This document shows positions 34,101 to 44,773 of a stretch of 64,000 nt of DNA, piece by piece. The notes beneath the pieces were generated by a model. That model was not told the origin of the DNA, did not search any database, and saw only the letters and a program-made list of their open reading frames with translations. The first letter of the stretch is position 1. Every line of letters begins with the position of its first letter. The DNA is taken from contig NC_074725.1 in NCBI RefSeq assembly GCF_947242115.1, positions 21,167,398-21,231,397 on the forward strand, in the 5' to 3' direction. This stretch comes from Biomphalaria glabrata (Eukaryota; Mollusca; Gastropoda; Planorbidae). The position numbers were made by a program, and so were the translations under genes.

Positions 34101-37100
34101 TATGTTTAATAAAGACCTCACTTAAAACTTTTTCTTGGTACAACTGTTTTGCCGACCAAGTGCTCTATTGCTCATTCAGGACATGCTATTAAAAAATAAA
34201 AATATCTCTTGGAATTTATAGCATGTTCATAAATTGAGATCATTGTTTCCTTCACATATGCAGTATTTCTACCATTGTTACAGGTTTTACCTTGCTGGTG
34301 CGGATGTGGTCCTCTCAGCCAGCTATCAGTCCTCTGTAGATGGTTTCAAAAAGAGGTTTGGATACACTGAAACACAGGCGGTTGACCAAATTAAGAAATC
34401 TGTTGAGCTGGTCAAATTAGCCAAGAATGAGGCAGAGATAATAACTGGTAAATGCAACATATAATTTATCTATAAATTATTGCTTATAATAATATAACTA
34501 ATTTAAAACAAAAATATTCTTTAACTTAAACCAATTTATTAGAAAACTTTATGGCAAGGAAGTCTTGTATGAAAGCAACCTTTTATGTATAGTGATTGTT
34601 TGTTAACAATGGAAGCTAGATATAATAAATATAAAATAAATTGAATTACCTTTTATAATTGATCAATGTTTTTTTTTTACCTCTATCACTTTTGAAGAAA
34701 CAAAACTTCATTCTCACACTAAACTTATCACTTTGGTTGGTAGAGGTTTTGAATATTCTTATTAGCAGAACTAGAGAATGAGTAAGCAGTCCAAAATTCC
34801 TCTTTGTTGTTGCCTTTAAATAAAAGATCATAAAACATGTTTCTGTCCAAGGTTTATTGAACAAGAATGACAAAACAGCTGACAAGACATTAAACACACA
34901 GACACTAAGCCAGCTTGTCACATCAGTACAAAACAGTTGACAACACATTATACACGCAGACACTATGCCAGCTTGGCACATCAGTACAAAACAGTTGACA
35001 TGATAAAAATAAATATGCAACACTTTCTATCCGAAAGAGATGAAGACAATAATAAAGCACTTCTCACCTAGACTTCAGGAAAAATAATGCATATTACAAG
35101 CTGTCCCAACATGATTATCAAACAGTACAGAACAAAGCAAAATGTTCCAGAAGCTGAAAATTGGAAGTAACAAAACATGCCTTTTGGTGTGTAACCAGAG
35201 AATGATGACAATGCCTTCCAAAGTTGCATACTTTACCAAGAGGACTGGACAAATTACTGGCTCAAAACATCTTTAATAGAAGAAAAACTTTATGGAGAGC
35301 TGCTTGATCTGGAAACCACTATACAGGACTGGCAATCTGAATCCTCCAACTTGATAAAATGAAAGCAGAAGAAGATGAAGAAGCAGAACCAAATAATTTA
35401 ATTACATGAGCAACCATTACAATAATGTGTTCACTTTCACTCTGACACCACTCATGCTTGACAATAATTAGACATCTAAAGAAGAAGCAATTTTTTTTTG
35501 TAATGGACATATTTACTATAAGCAGATTGGCATTTAATAAAATGAGCTTCTTTTCTCTTCATTCTAGGCAGACCTGGTTATGTTGCGGCATCTGTTGGTC
35601 CTTATGGAGCTACACTGTGCGACATGTCTGAATATACTGGAAGATACGCTGATGCTATGTCTAGGCAGGTAATCTAAGATAAACATGTAGTTTTTGGAAT
35701 CCAAGAGTCCACCAATAAAACTCATCTATGTGCCAGAGCTAAAAAAAAACAAGAACGCATAATTTTTAGATGGCCATAAAGATCCAACTGTGATCTTCCA
35801 CAATTTTGTAGCAGATAAGTGTAGTATCTGATGTAGTATCTGAGTCCAATACCCATTCTGTCATCTGCAGTTTGAAGATCTTACAATGAGGAACGAAACC
35901 AAATAACTTTAAAGTTCATTGTTAATTGTTAAAAGTCGAGGCATTAAGTATTGAGATTTATCAATACAATCTTTTGGCAGCTCTTACAAGTTCATTACTT
36001 AACTCAAGTTTCAGCGAAGGCTTAAAACTTTTCTTCTGAGCTTAAACATTTGTTGAATCTGGCATACAGATATGTACATTTTTTTTTCGTCAAATTTCTT
36101 AAACCTCCATATCATTGTTATCAGATGTTATCTAGTGTGAATTTTAAAAATGCAATGTTTTCTTTTCACATCTCTATAACACATTCAAAGCATCTGAAAG
36201 CTGAAAGACTTCCTTGAGATTTTTTTGTTTTAAAAGGCATGATTGGTAAAAGTTGAAGAAAATAGCATTTAGTATTACAACTTAGTATCACCGTTTAATT
36301 TAAAGTGTCAGCAGATCATTTTAATAATTTAAAATGCTGTTTATACTTTTTACTTGGAAAAAAAAACATTTGACAAAAAAATGTCCAATGACTATGGGGG
36401 TGGCGGGTGTAGAATGTTTGTCTATTAATTCCAATATAAATTCTTTTTTTAATGGCAGGAACTTCAAAGTTGGCACCTTCCAAGACTTCAGATTTTAGTG
36501 GACTCAGGTCCTGATATTCTAGCCATTGAGACCATTCCTGTCAAACATGAGGCAGAGGCCATAGTGGACAACTTGAAGCATTTCCCAACAACCAAAACAT
36601 TTGTCACTTTTCAATGTAAGGTCAGTGATGTTTGCCTTGTTAAAAAAAGATAGTCAAGTTAATCTTGCAAACAAACAATTTTTTTTAAAGCCTATAATAT
36701 AAATACTGTGGAATCTGGTTAATCAGACCACATGGAGACACTAGGTTTGGTTCTAATAAGTAAATTAAATTGCATAATAGGATTTTTTTGTACTTTGGGA
36801 TCGGGTTTAAATAAGTGGCTGGTCTGATTAACCAGATTCGACAGTATAATTTTATAAATTTGTAAGATGTTTATACAATGAATGACTATTGTCAACAATT
36901 TAAAGTTGTAAATTTCTCAGAGAATAAATTGGAATGTTGGAGAAAGTGTTTGCCACTCTGTAAACATTTGTACATTTGGAAATATAAAGAATAAAAGTAA
37001 GTTTTTCTGTGATAAGGGACTGTAGAGTAGGATAAATACAGTCAACCTACTTCTGTGGCATGCGGATTGTGAAAATGTCAAGTAGCCAACACAAAGACAA

Positions 37101-40100
37101 ACCACACAGATATCATATTCCTATTAGATATGGAATACAGTATCCTCGCTAATCTTCGGACTCGAAAACAAGCCTTTTTTATTTTCATTAGATATGGATA
37201 AATTCAATTGCAATCTCAAATCCTGAGTAACATGTTTTGGTAACTTCTTGGACAAAATTCATAACCTTTTTTTGCTAAGAGATTTTATATAGAAATGGAT
37301 TTGACTGAAACAACAGACTTTCAGAAATACATTTTTGCATTCAAGTTTTTTTTTTTTTTTTGTTTTTTTTTTATTCCAAATGAAAAATTTAATTTTTGTT
37401 AAAATGTAAAAAAAAAATGAAAATGAATTTTACATTGTTTGTTGTACATATTTTGAATGTACTTTCATAATTGAAGATTATTACATTCTATCCTAAACAT
37501 CCTGCATGTTGGTAGGGATATAGTGCGTGGGCAGGGTTCAAACCCAGGACGATCAAGACAACAGTCCAGAGCGCATATCACATGACCAGACAGCCATACA
37601 CCATTAATTTTATCTGGTAGAATTTAATGCCAGGATTTTTAAATCTTTAAATACAGGACAACCAGCACACTGCTCATGGGGAGAGTATCCAGGATGCTCT
37701 AAGGTCTGTGGCTCAGTGTGACAATGTAGTGGCAGTTGGAGTCAACTGTGTGGATCCCTCCCATGTGACAACCCTGCTACAAGGCATCAGTCATCTCAAT
37801 CTAAACATTCCAATTATTGTGAAACCCAATGCTAGGCCACTTGATGCCAAAAGTCGGTTAGGACATTTTTGTTTTGTTTTTTTTTAATTTTGATTTTTTT
37901 TTTTACAAAGATTACAGAAACTCACTCTGTCTATCTTTTGGTCTGTCTGTCTGGTAAAAAGTTTGTGCACATTATTTCTCCCACACCCAATCTTAGAAAC
38001 AGTTAAAACTTTGCACAATTATTCATTGACATAGACAAGACATGAATCAGATTAAAAAATTAAAAATTAGTCCATTAATTATGAGTAATTAATTATTTTG
38101 GTTGATACCAACAAGGAAAGTTAATCCTTCAATATTCACAGATATGACTAAAAATGTAGAGTTTTGTCACCATAAATAATTGAACACCTTATTTCTCCCA
38201 CACCCGTTGTAGTTTCTGGTTGAAACTTTATACAATTATTTATTGTAGCTAACAAAATATCAATCAATTAAAAAAAAAACACAATTATTATTGGTAATTA
38301 ATTATTTTGTTTGATATTCAATAAGGAAAATATGTTCTAGATTATTGAAAAATTATAATTGTATGTGCAGAGTTCTTTTCCCTAGATAAGCTTTATTTTT
38401 TAAAAAAGGCTTTGTTATTATTTTGCTTGTCTTCAGTTTAAGACAAAAGTTCAGAAACATTGGGTATAAATAATGTTACATGTTTCTGCAGCCATAGTTG
38501 ACTAAGATACACTGGGTCCAGTACATTAATTTACTATTACTTTATCTCTTCATAATAATGATGTCCAAGTTAAAGTTCCTGATCATCTAAAGGAGGGTTT
38601 GTACCTAAGCAGCGGAGTGTCCTAATTATCCAGATGTCACTGTCACAACATGCATGATGCAAGATGTCACGATGTGTTGTGTGCCGGGGATTTTACTTGA
38701 ATTAAAATAGTTGAATAAATGACGATCTAGGAATGCAAATAAGAGATTCTTTGTAAAAACACAACTCTGGAACTTTATTTAAATATGAAACGTAAGTACA
38801 GCTTATGTACAAATTATAGATCAATCAACACAAAATATCACAAAGGCTTTTAAAACAGAGCTCTTAGAAGACCGACTGACTACTATGAAAATATTTTATC
38901 GACTGGCGTTCTCTCTACTCTCGCCAATTCTCTGGCGCTAACTCTTTAAAAAAAATGTCTTTGTTTAATTTCAAATCAGCCAATAGATTTAAAACTTCAT
39001 AATCACGTCTTGGGAAAAACCTGAGGTGCTGTCAAGGGTCTAAATTTGTGGGGTAATTCCTGAGGCTCAGTCAAGGGTTTATATTTCTTTTAAATGTGAA
39101 ATGTACAAACAATTTTATAATGGCATCTGTGACATATTACCCCCCCCCTCCATTTAGCATTTGTATGGTAATAGAAATGCTCATATGTATTAAAAATATT
39201 TAAATATACACAAAATACCATACATGAAATTATAGAAAAATGGTTGAGGTAACATATGACAATGCTCTGAAAAATAAAGTCAACTTGGAGATAACAATAA
39301 AAAATGTAAATGCAGTGTCAGGTATATTGATGACTTAGAACACCTGTTTCACTATTCAAGTGGTTATGAAAATGAGACAATATCAAAAGTTGTACAAAGC
39401 ATAATACTTGAATAAATTAAATCTTGAATTGAATGAGTTACTTCTCTTCATGGTGCTTCATGATAAAATTAAAATATGACATTATAACTCATTTGGTTAG
39501 TACTAATGTGAAAAATGTGTACATGGAAAAATATATTGCATATGAAAAAATTGAAATAGAAAAAATAATTGTGATAGTACATGACAATCTTCTGGATAAT
39601 GATACTAAATGTTAAAAATTAAGATGTCTGATGCATGTCATATGCAAAGATGCTGAAACATAATAAACAAAGTATCTTGAATGAGTGACCTTCCTCAGTG
39701 GGTTGCTTGGTGCTGAAATAAATAGGACATAATCTGATATAGAACTCCTGTGAAAAATGAGTAGACAAATTAATTAATTAATTAATTATAACTGGATAAT
39801 GTTCTTCCTTGACGAGTATGAATGATAATGGATCAAGTGACACTACATATGCTATAGTACATATGTAAAGTAGAAATGTTAAGTTCGGAACCCTTCTGAA
39901 TTGCCGTCATGGATGTGCATGTGCGTTTTCTAAACTTGAAGAAAAGGTCTTTCAGTTTATGATGCTGTTGTCTCCATGTCATATTGATCTCACAAATAAT
40001 GTCTGATTGAACCGCGTTTGAGTTTGGGGAAAATAAGAACTGTCCGAAACCAAAACTCAATTTTCTGGTTGATTAACTTTGACGCTGTAGAACAATGGTA

Positions 40101-43100
40101 GCAGAATGCTTTGCGTTATAATGTTCAATAGAGCAATGTTGAAGAAGTTCATTTGTTCCTTTCTGAAGAAAAGTTGCCCCTTGAGTGGACGGAGGATGAA
40201 ACTTGGTGTTGTCAATGTTGTTGCTCTCTGAGTTGCTTTCAAATTGCAGGACTGAAAATGTTTCAGAAACACTGGTAAAGAAATCTGCATGGTCTGGAAA
40301 CACTTTAATGTTCTTCACTGTTTGTAGTGCTATGTCATTCAGAGTGATGACCTTTGGACTGTCAATTTGATTTGATGCTGGTAATGAAACATCTATCTCA
40401 GGAATGAGTGTTGATGACGTTTCTTCTTCTTCTCCAGGAATAGGTGCTAAAATTGGACAAAATTCAACTTCCGCTTTGATGTCTTCATCATCTGTTTCAT
40501 GGTAATGTTCAAACATATGAACATGAAATACTCTGGTAACCTTGTTGACATTGATTTCATAAAGCAGGTTGGAAATCCTTCTGATGATGTGGAAAGGACC
40601 TTGCCATTTGTAAAACAGTTTGTTACTGAAATCTGGTAACAGTAATTTGACTTTATCTCCTTGATCAAACTGTCTTGATTTCATGTGTTCATGTACTATT
40701 CTTTGACTTTCAATATTCTTTGTTGTAATGGCTTCGTTAGTTGACTCACATTCTTTCAAATGAGGAATACTTGTATGAGTGATAGAGTCAGATTGAACAG
40801 TTTCACTTTTGTCTGGTATAGCCAAAGTTGATTGAAGATAAGTATCTGCTTCTGGTTCTGGTTCATGAGACTTGTCTTGATTGTAGCAAAAATGTTCAAT
40901 GCATATCATAGTATTTGATGCAGATGCAGTCTTATTCAAGTCTTGATGTATGAAGTCATCATCAGTGGTTAGGGATGGGAAAGTACTTGGTAGGGATGGG
41001 CTTGTATTGTCAGGTAGGGATGGACATGTAGTGGGTAGGGATGGACATGTAGTAGGCAGTGATGTCCCTGTAGATTTACTTGAGTCATGATGCATAGATT
41101 CATTGTTGTCAATTCTGGCTTTGTAGTCTGGTTCATTCTTTGTTTTAGTTATGTTGCTTTTCTTTTGAGTTTGTTTCTTCTCACAATAATCATGTTGACA
41201 ATGTGAACAATTATTAATGTATTTCTTGACATCTTTGGTCAAGCTAGGCCAATAATATTCTTTGGCTATTCTCTTCTTAGTACTTGTTACACTCATATGT
41301 ATGGTGTCATAAAATTCATGCTTTGCTTTAATAATTTGTTTTCTGTACTTCTTTGGTACATATATTTGTTCAATGACATTGTACTTGTGGAAAGTAATCT
41401 TCTTGAGAAATCCATCTTCGAGATATGCTGTACGCTTTCTTAATTGAGCTTTCTGGTATATTCTTGTTAATGTTGCATCATTCTTTTGTTCAGCTTTGAA
41501 TTCGGCATTTTTCAATTCTAATAATTCTCGTTGTAATTCTTCTTGCCGTCTTTTGTCATCTTCTCTGTCTATCTCAGCTAATTTATTATCAAACCATCTT
41601 TCTCGTTCATGTGAAGGAATATTGAGTTTTTCTGCTAAAGCTATGGCTTCACCTATTATGTCTGTTGTTGAAGTCATGTTACAATGTTCTTTTGCTTGAT
41701 ATTCTCTTTGTTTTTCTGCTTCTTTTTGACGTATCTTTGTTTGATATTCTTTTTCTTCCTGTCGATGAACCCATTCATCTGGTTTAGGTACTTGTTTTTC
41801 TTTAGCTATGTCAAATAATTCTAACCCTCTTTGTGTTCTTGTCTTTGGAGACATGTTGAAAAATATACCAACTTGGAATGTAGAAATATAGTAACGTTTT
41901 GAATATAACAAATCAATGTTAGTTATGCCGTAACTGGCTATGAAGTAGAACTTTGTTTTACAGTAGAAGTACTACTGGAGTCGTATGATTGAATATATAG
42001 ATCTATTGAGCCGAGTACTTTTTACTGGTTTAACAGTTGGTTAAATCTGGTCTTCTGTTTACTTTGTGCCAGACAAATGATTATTTACTGGTCTTCTTTA
42101 TAATGACTATAATGCCAGTTATTTGCTTTACTGGTCTTTTATATTGCCAGTTATTTGCTTTACTGGTCTTTTATATTGCCAGTTATTTGCTTTACTGGTC
42201 TTTTTTATAATGCCAGTTATTTGATTTACTGGTCTTTTAATAATGCCAGTTATTATGTATATTGGTCTTATTCCTTTTGCCAATTACATATAATAAGATT
42301 TCGTGAGTTAGACGTAACTCTAACGAAAATCTTTATAAAAGAATTATCGATAACCAACTGACCTGTTAAACACAGAAATTCTGCCCTCCGTTAAATAAGA
42401 ATGAAGTTCCTTTGAAGAGTTTAGAAATTGGTCCTAGATCTTGAATAAATTTCGTTAAAAGTTGTCCATAAACTTTTATTAGTCGGAGAGTGCCAAATAT
42501 GTCACAACATGCATGATGCAAGATGTCACGATGTGTTGTGATGCCGGGGATTTTACTTGAATTAAAATAGTTGAATAAATGACGATCTAGGAATGCAAAT
42601 AAGAGATTCTTTGTAAAAACACAACTCTGGAACTTTATTTAAATATGAAACGTAAGTACAGCTTATGTACAAATTATAGATCAATCAACACAAAATATCA
42701 CAAAGGCTTTTAAAACAGAGCTCTTAGAAGACCGACTGACTACTATGAAAATATTTTATCGACTGGCGTTCTCTCTACTCTCGCCAATTCTCTGGCGCTA
42801 ACTCTTTAAAAAAAATGTCTTTGTTTAATTTCAAATCAGCCAATAGATTTAAAACTTCATAATCACGTCTTGGGAAAAACCTGAGGTGCTGTCAAGGGTC
42901 TAAATTTGTGGGGTAATTCCTGAGGCTCAGTCAAGGGTTTATATTTCTTTTAAATGTGAAATGTACAAACAATTTTATAATGGCATCTGTGACAGTCACA
43001 TTCTAGATGTATTCAAAATGCGAACTAGCCAGTGAGACTTGTGCAGGGCTGAAATGATTGAGCTAGAAAAGTTTGGGTAGATCAGACATTGTTGGTTTCA

Positions 43101-44773
43101 GCAGGGACCTTGTTTCTGTAGGGTTTTAAAAGTGGTAAAAATGAATATGAGTTTCAACAAAACACTAACTTGTTAGGTCTAGCCTATCACTGGAAGACTT
43201 CAGGTCTAGCTTGCTTACAATGCAGTGCATTTAATTATTTGTTTAGTATAGATAAATAAAAATATTGTCAAAACAGTCCCATATGTGAAAGATAAAAGAA
43301 TGATATGAATTTATCATCCAATGAACTTAGAATGTGTAGGTAAATGTTTTGTTAAAGCTAGTCTTACTTACTTAGACTTAAGTCCTCCTGCGCCGTTCGG
43401 CAAATTGTGCGGCAAACTATCTCCATAAAGATCTGTCATTGGCAATGTCTGAAGCCTCCTCCCAGCTGGTGTCCACTGTTCTGAGGTCCTCCATGGAGGT
43501 GTGGCACCAAGTTATACGAGGACGTCCCTGTTTGCGCTTTCCTTGTATTGGCCTCCGTGTTAAAGATAGTCACTACAAGTAAAAATAAGTTTCAAAATAG
43601 TAAGAAAAGTCTACTTTAACATTGATTAAGTAATTCATTTGATAAAAATCAAAAGATAAATAAAGCTGTGAAAGGAAGGACTTAACGTGCTGAAAAACTA
43701 TTTTAGAAATGTTAATTACATTATTCATAGACTTCATAAGTCTTAATCACTCATACATATTTACACAAAAACTAACAGTACTTGATTGCTAACCATTGAG
43801 TGAAAGAATAAAGTACATGATAAACACAGCAATATGGTCTGGATAAAGTTTTGTTTGAAACTTTTAAGTATCACATTAATTTAGTATTATGTAGACTATT
43901 ATAGACTTTAATGTTAATAAACAAAATTACAGCTTTAAATAAGCTTGGGCTTCCGAAAAGGTGTGTTGACCTCGTTCAGTCAAGAAGTGACTATGATTCA
44001 TCTTATAGGTAGATGAAAGCTTGGGCACTAACTGTCCTCAAAAAGATGTCACTTACCCATTAGTTCTATTGCATCTAAAGGAACGTCAAGTACCTGATAC
44101 AGCCTGGAGTCAGCAGCATTGCAGGTTCTGTCAGAAGTTTGGATTTAGAGTTTTTTCTTTTCCTAGATGGGTAGCTAGTCAAGGCAAATGAGTTCCTTCC
44201 TTCCCTAGAAGGCTGACAGGTTCAGGTGCCAGTTGCTCAGTTTTGCATCTTCTCTAAATCCAATATCTGGGCCACACGTGAAAGCCAGGAGTTAGACCAG
44301 TTGTAGGAAGCTATTTGAAACGCTTGCCATTGGAAGCATTTTATAGATAGTGAAGTGCTTATATCCATTATCAATTGTGGCAAGTTTTGTTTAAAACAAA
44401 TATACATTTACAGTTAAATGGTGAAAAAATTGTCTTAAAGAAAGAAACACCCATCCTGTTTTTCATACAGTCTCTACATTTCCTCTAAATGTTTCCCAAT
44501 GTCTCTACTGACTATGTATACCTTTGCTCAACATCTGTCTCATTAGATCATTATGTTTTTAATTTATTTGTTATTAATATATTTTTTAAAAATCTGGGCA
44601 GATCTAGAATTCAATACAGAATATCTGACCACGTTCTTGAGTGGTTGAAGTCTGGCGCCAGCTGGATAGGAGGATGCTGTTATGTATCACCATCTGAGAT
44701 AGCAGAAATAAGAGAAACTCTGGCCCATGAACCAAGTGTCAAGTTTCTTGATAAGGGAGATAACTTCATTTAA
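31174..44773 (+). CDS. Homocysteine S-methyltransferase
   Basis: This enzyme transfers a methyl group from S-methylmethionine, S-adenosylmethionine or betaine to homocysteine to make methionine, in the cytosol. Seven coding exons join in frame: 31174-31257, 33563-33630, 34284-34447, 35568-35668, 36459-36620, 37657-37856, 44602-44773, giving 316 residues, a normal length for the family. Landmarks in order are VVVLDGGTGTTLAEMG (residues 8-23), AGADVVLSASYQSSVDGF, VAASVGPYGA, ILAIETIP, and the zinc-ligand cysteines: C224 in GVNC, and C285 and C286 in WIGGCC. The start is the first ATG after an acceptor (MMSQLKQ); the second ATG, 3 bases on, is equally possible. The last exon has two in-frame acceptors 18 bases apart (44602 or 44620). 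The introns hold a piggyBac-like remnant, a MITE, SINEs, an LTR element and a LINE tail. It resembles the Mht1/Sam4/HMT-type family more than BHMT because of its short, single-domain form; the methyl donor is not determined. Confidence 0.95.
31478..32985 (-). mobile_element. piggyBac-like DNA transposon remnant
   Basis: Both ends read TTAA followed inward by CTCTTTGGCTCCG, an inverted repeat with TTAA target duplication (31478-31481 and 32982-32985), as in piggyBac elements. On the minus strand 32311-32054 encodes FFIDNHIVDSLVSKIN and RSIFIEWRPMT, resembling the start of the piggyBac DDE domain. 32776-32570 encodes an acidic DSGFVSSDGD region like the N-terminus. The rest of the transposase is missing, so this 1.5-kb copy is a dead internally shortened element. 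It lies in intron 1 of the methyltransferase and contains an AGATCT-rich patch at about 32390-32600. Confidence 0.75.
33225..33400 (+). mobile_element. SINE family B copy
   Basis: The head GGTGGCTGCCTGATTGTGTG GTATGCGC is followed by a decayed B box (GAGTTTGAATCCAGCCC), then GTAGGAGGTCTGGGATACGA and ATCTTCATTTC, the family B body. It lies in methyltransferase intron 1, 163 bp before exon 33563. Confidence 0.75.
34871..35000 (+). repeat. 58-bp tandem repeat, about 2.2 copies
   Basis: CAAAACAG(C/T)TGACA blocks start at 34871, 34929 and 34987, an exact 58-bp period, with GCCAGCTTGNCACATCAGTA at the end of each full unit. It lies in methyltransferase intron 3. Confidence 0.9.
36706..36844. mobile_element. 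pogo/Tigger-like MITE
   Basis: The ends are CTGTGGAATCTGGTTAATCA and the complement of TGATTAACCAGATTCGACAG: 24 of about 25 terminal bases pair as an inverted repeat, flanked by TA at 36704-36705 and 36845-36846. A TA target duplication with this style of terminal repeat is typical of pogo-type Tc1/mariner elements. It is 139 bp with no coding capacity and lies in methyltransferase intron 5. Confidence 0.8.
37470..37606 (-). mobile_element. SINE family B, antisense copy
   Basis: On the plus strand GGCAGGGTTCAAACCCAGGA and CAGTCCAGAGCGCATATCAC are the complements of the family B B box and head. Its tail side TTACATTCTATCCTAAAC precedes them. It ends about 50 bp before methyltransferase exon 37657-37856. 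Confidence 0.75.
37920..38345. repeat. Dispersed repeat, two copies in tandem
   Basis: Two related copies (about 37925-38140 and 38165-38345) share TTATTTCTCCCACACCC, then GAAACTTT, ACAATTATT and GGTAATTAATTATTTTG. A third copy lies at 62700-62890, and a shorter relative at about 54905-54975. I recall this as a common snail interspersed repeat but cannot name it. No coding capacity was seen. Confidence 0.6.
38641..39134 (-). repeat. LTR (3' LTR in element orientation)
   Basis: 494 bp, matching 42500-42994 apart from about one small length difference. It begins TGTCACA and ends TGTGACA, an inverted pair at its tips, and contains a TTTATT/AATAAA-type signal near its middle. Confidence 0.93.
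40073..41854 (-). CDS. Open frame of the LTR element (integrase-type zinc finger and C-terminal part)
   Basis: About 593 codons from the first ATG, MSPKTRTQ. The N-terminal part is charged and rich in Glu/Lys, likely coiled coil, and resembles the start of some gag proteins. The middle has an HHCC zinc-binding segment typical of Gypsy integrases (HKYNVIEQIYVPKKYR, H at HMSVTSTKKRIAKEYYWPSL, then CSHCQHDYC). It is followed by a Ser/Thr/Pro-rich tract with short tandem SLPTTCP repeats. Later comes FDQGDKVKLLLPDFSNKL, YKWQGPFHIIRRISNLLYEI and VFHVHMFEHY, an integrase C-terminal GPY/F-like module. Reverse transcriptase and integrase-core domains were not recognised. Fossil or non-autonomous element; no host role is shown. 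Confidence 0.8.
   Translation of the reverse strand: MSPKTRTQRGLELFDIAKEKQVPKPDEWVHRQEEKEYQTKIRQKEAEKQREYQAKEHCNMTSTTDIIGEAIALAEKLNIPSHERERWFDNKLAEIDREDDKRRQEELQRELLELKNAEFKAEQKNDATLTRIYQKAQLRKRTAYLEDGFLKKITFHKYNVIEQIYVPKKYRKQIIKAKHEFYDTIHMSVTSTKKRIAKEYYWPSLTKDVKKYINNCSHCQHDYCEKKQTQKKSNITKTKNEPDYKARIDNNESMHHDSSKSTGTSLPTTCPSLPTTCPSLPDNTSPSLPSTFPSLTTDDDFIHQDLNKTASASNTMICIEHFCYNQDKSHEPEPEADTYLQSTLAIPDKSETVQSDSITHTSIPHLKECESTNEAITTKNIESQRIVHEHMKSRQFDQGDKVKLLLPDFSNKLFYKWQGPFHIIRRISNLLYEINVNKVTRVFHVHMFEHYHETDDEDIKAEVEFCPILAPIPGEEEETSSTLIPEIDVSLPASNQIDSPKVITLNDIALQTVKNIKVFPDHADFFTSVSETFSVLQFESNSESNNIDNTKFHPPSTQGATFLQKGTNELLQHCSIEHYNAKHSATIVLQRQS
42067..42280. repeat. 32-bp minisatellite inside the LTR element leader
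   Basis: About six units of TTTACTGGTCTTTTATATTG followed by CCAGTTATTTGC occur, with the clearest copies at 42127-42240. It lies between the 5' LTR (element orientation) and the open frame, so it is part of the element's untranslated leader. Confidence 0.85.
42500..42994 (-). repeat. LTR (5' LTR in element orientation)
   Basis: 495 bp, the partner of 38641-39134 with the same tips. It is followed on the plus strand by GTCAC, the right copy of the target duplication. Confidence 0.93.
43369..43566 (-). mobile_element. LINE 3'-end fragment
   Basis: On the minus strand this encodes the same C-terminal tail as 50838-51175: RKGKRKQGRPRITWCH-like, HTSMEDLRTVDTSWEEASDI and MTDLYGDSLP-like ends, with TTACTTAC at the 3' boundary matching the (AAGT)n tail there. 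Only the last ~60 codons are present, a typical 5'-truncated insertion in methyltransferase intron 6. Confidence 0.75.
43567..44601. other. End of methyltransferase intron 6, nothing recognised
   Basis: No exon or clear transposon. The phase-2 end of exon 6 joins the final exon directly in frame, so no extra exon is needed here. A GTAGCTAGTCAAGGCAAATG patch near 44168 resembles 48600-48640 and may be a shared dispersed repeat. Confidence 0.45.

Larger units (their letters stand above)
38641..42994 (-). mobile_element. Young LTR retrotransposon, Ty3/Gypsy-related, non-autonomous
   Basis: Two nearly identical LTRs, 38641-39134 and 42500-42994, begin TGTCACAACATG and end CATCTGTGACA. They are flanked by a 5-bp direct repeat GTCAC (38636-38640 and 42995-42999). 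The element reads on the minus strand, opposite to the methyltransferase whose intron 6 holds it. Just inside one LTR (39135-39151) is a purine tract on the element's sense strand, a good polypurine tract. A TGGCACTCTCCGAC stretch just inside the other LTR is a possible primer binding site. One open frame is present. No reverse transcriptase was recognised, so the copy looks incomplete and dependent on others for movement. LTR similarity suggests a very recent insertion. Confidence 0.93.

Noticed and set aside
34646-35023. 125-codon minus-strand frame in methyltransferase intron 3
   Set aside because: It coincides with a 58-bp tandem repeat and has no splice or domain evidence.
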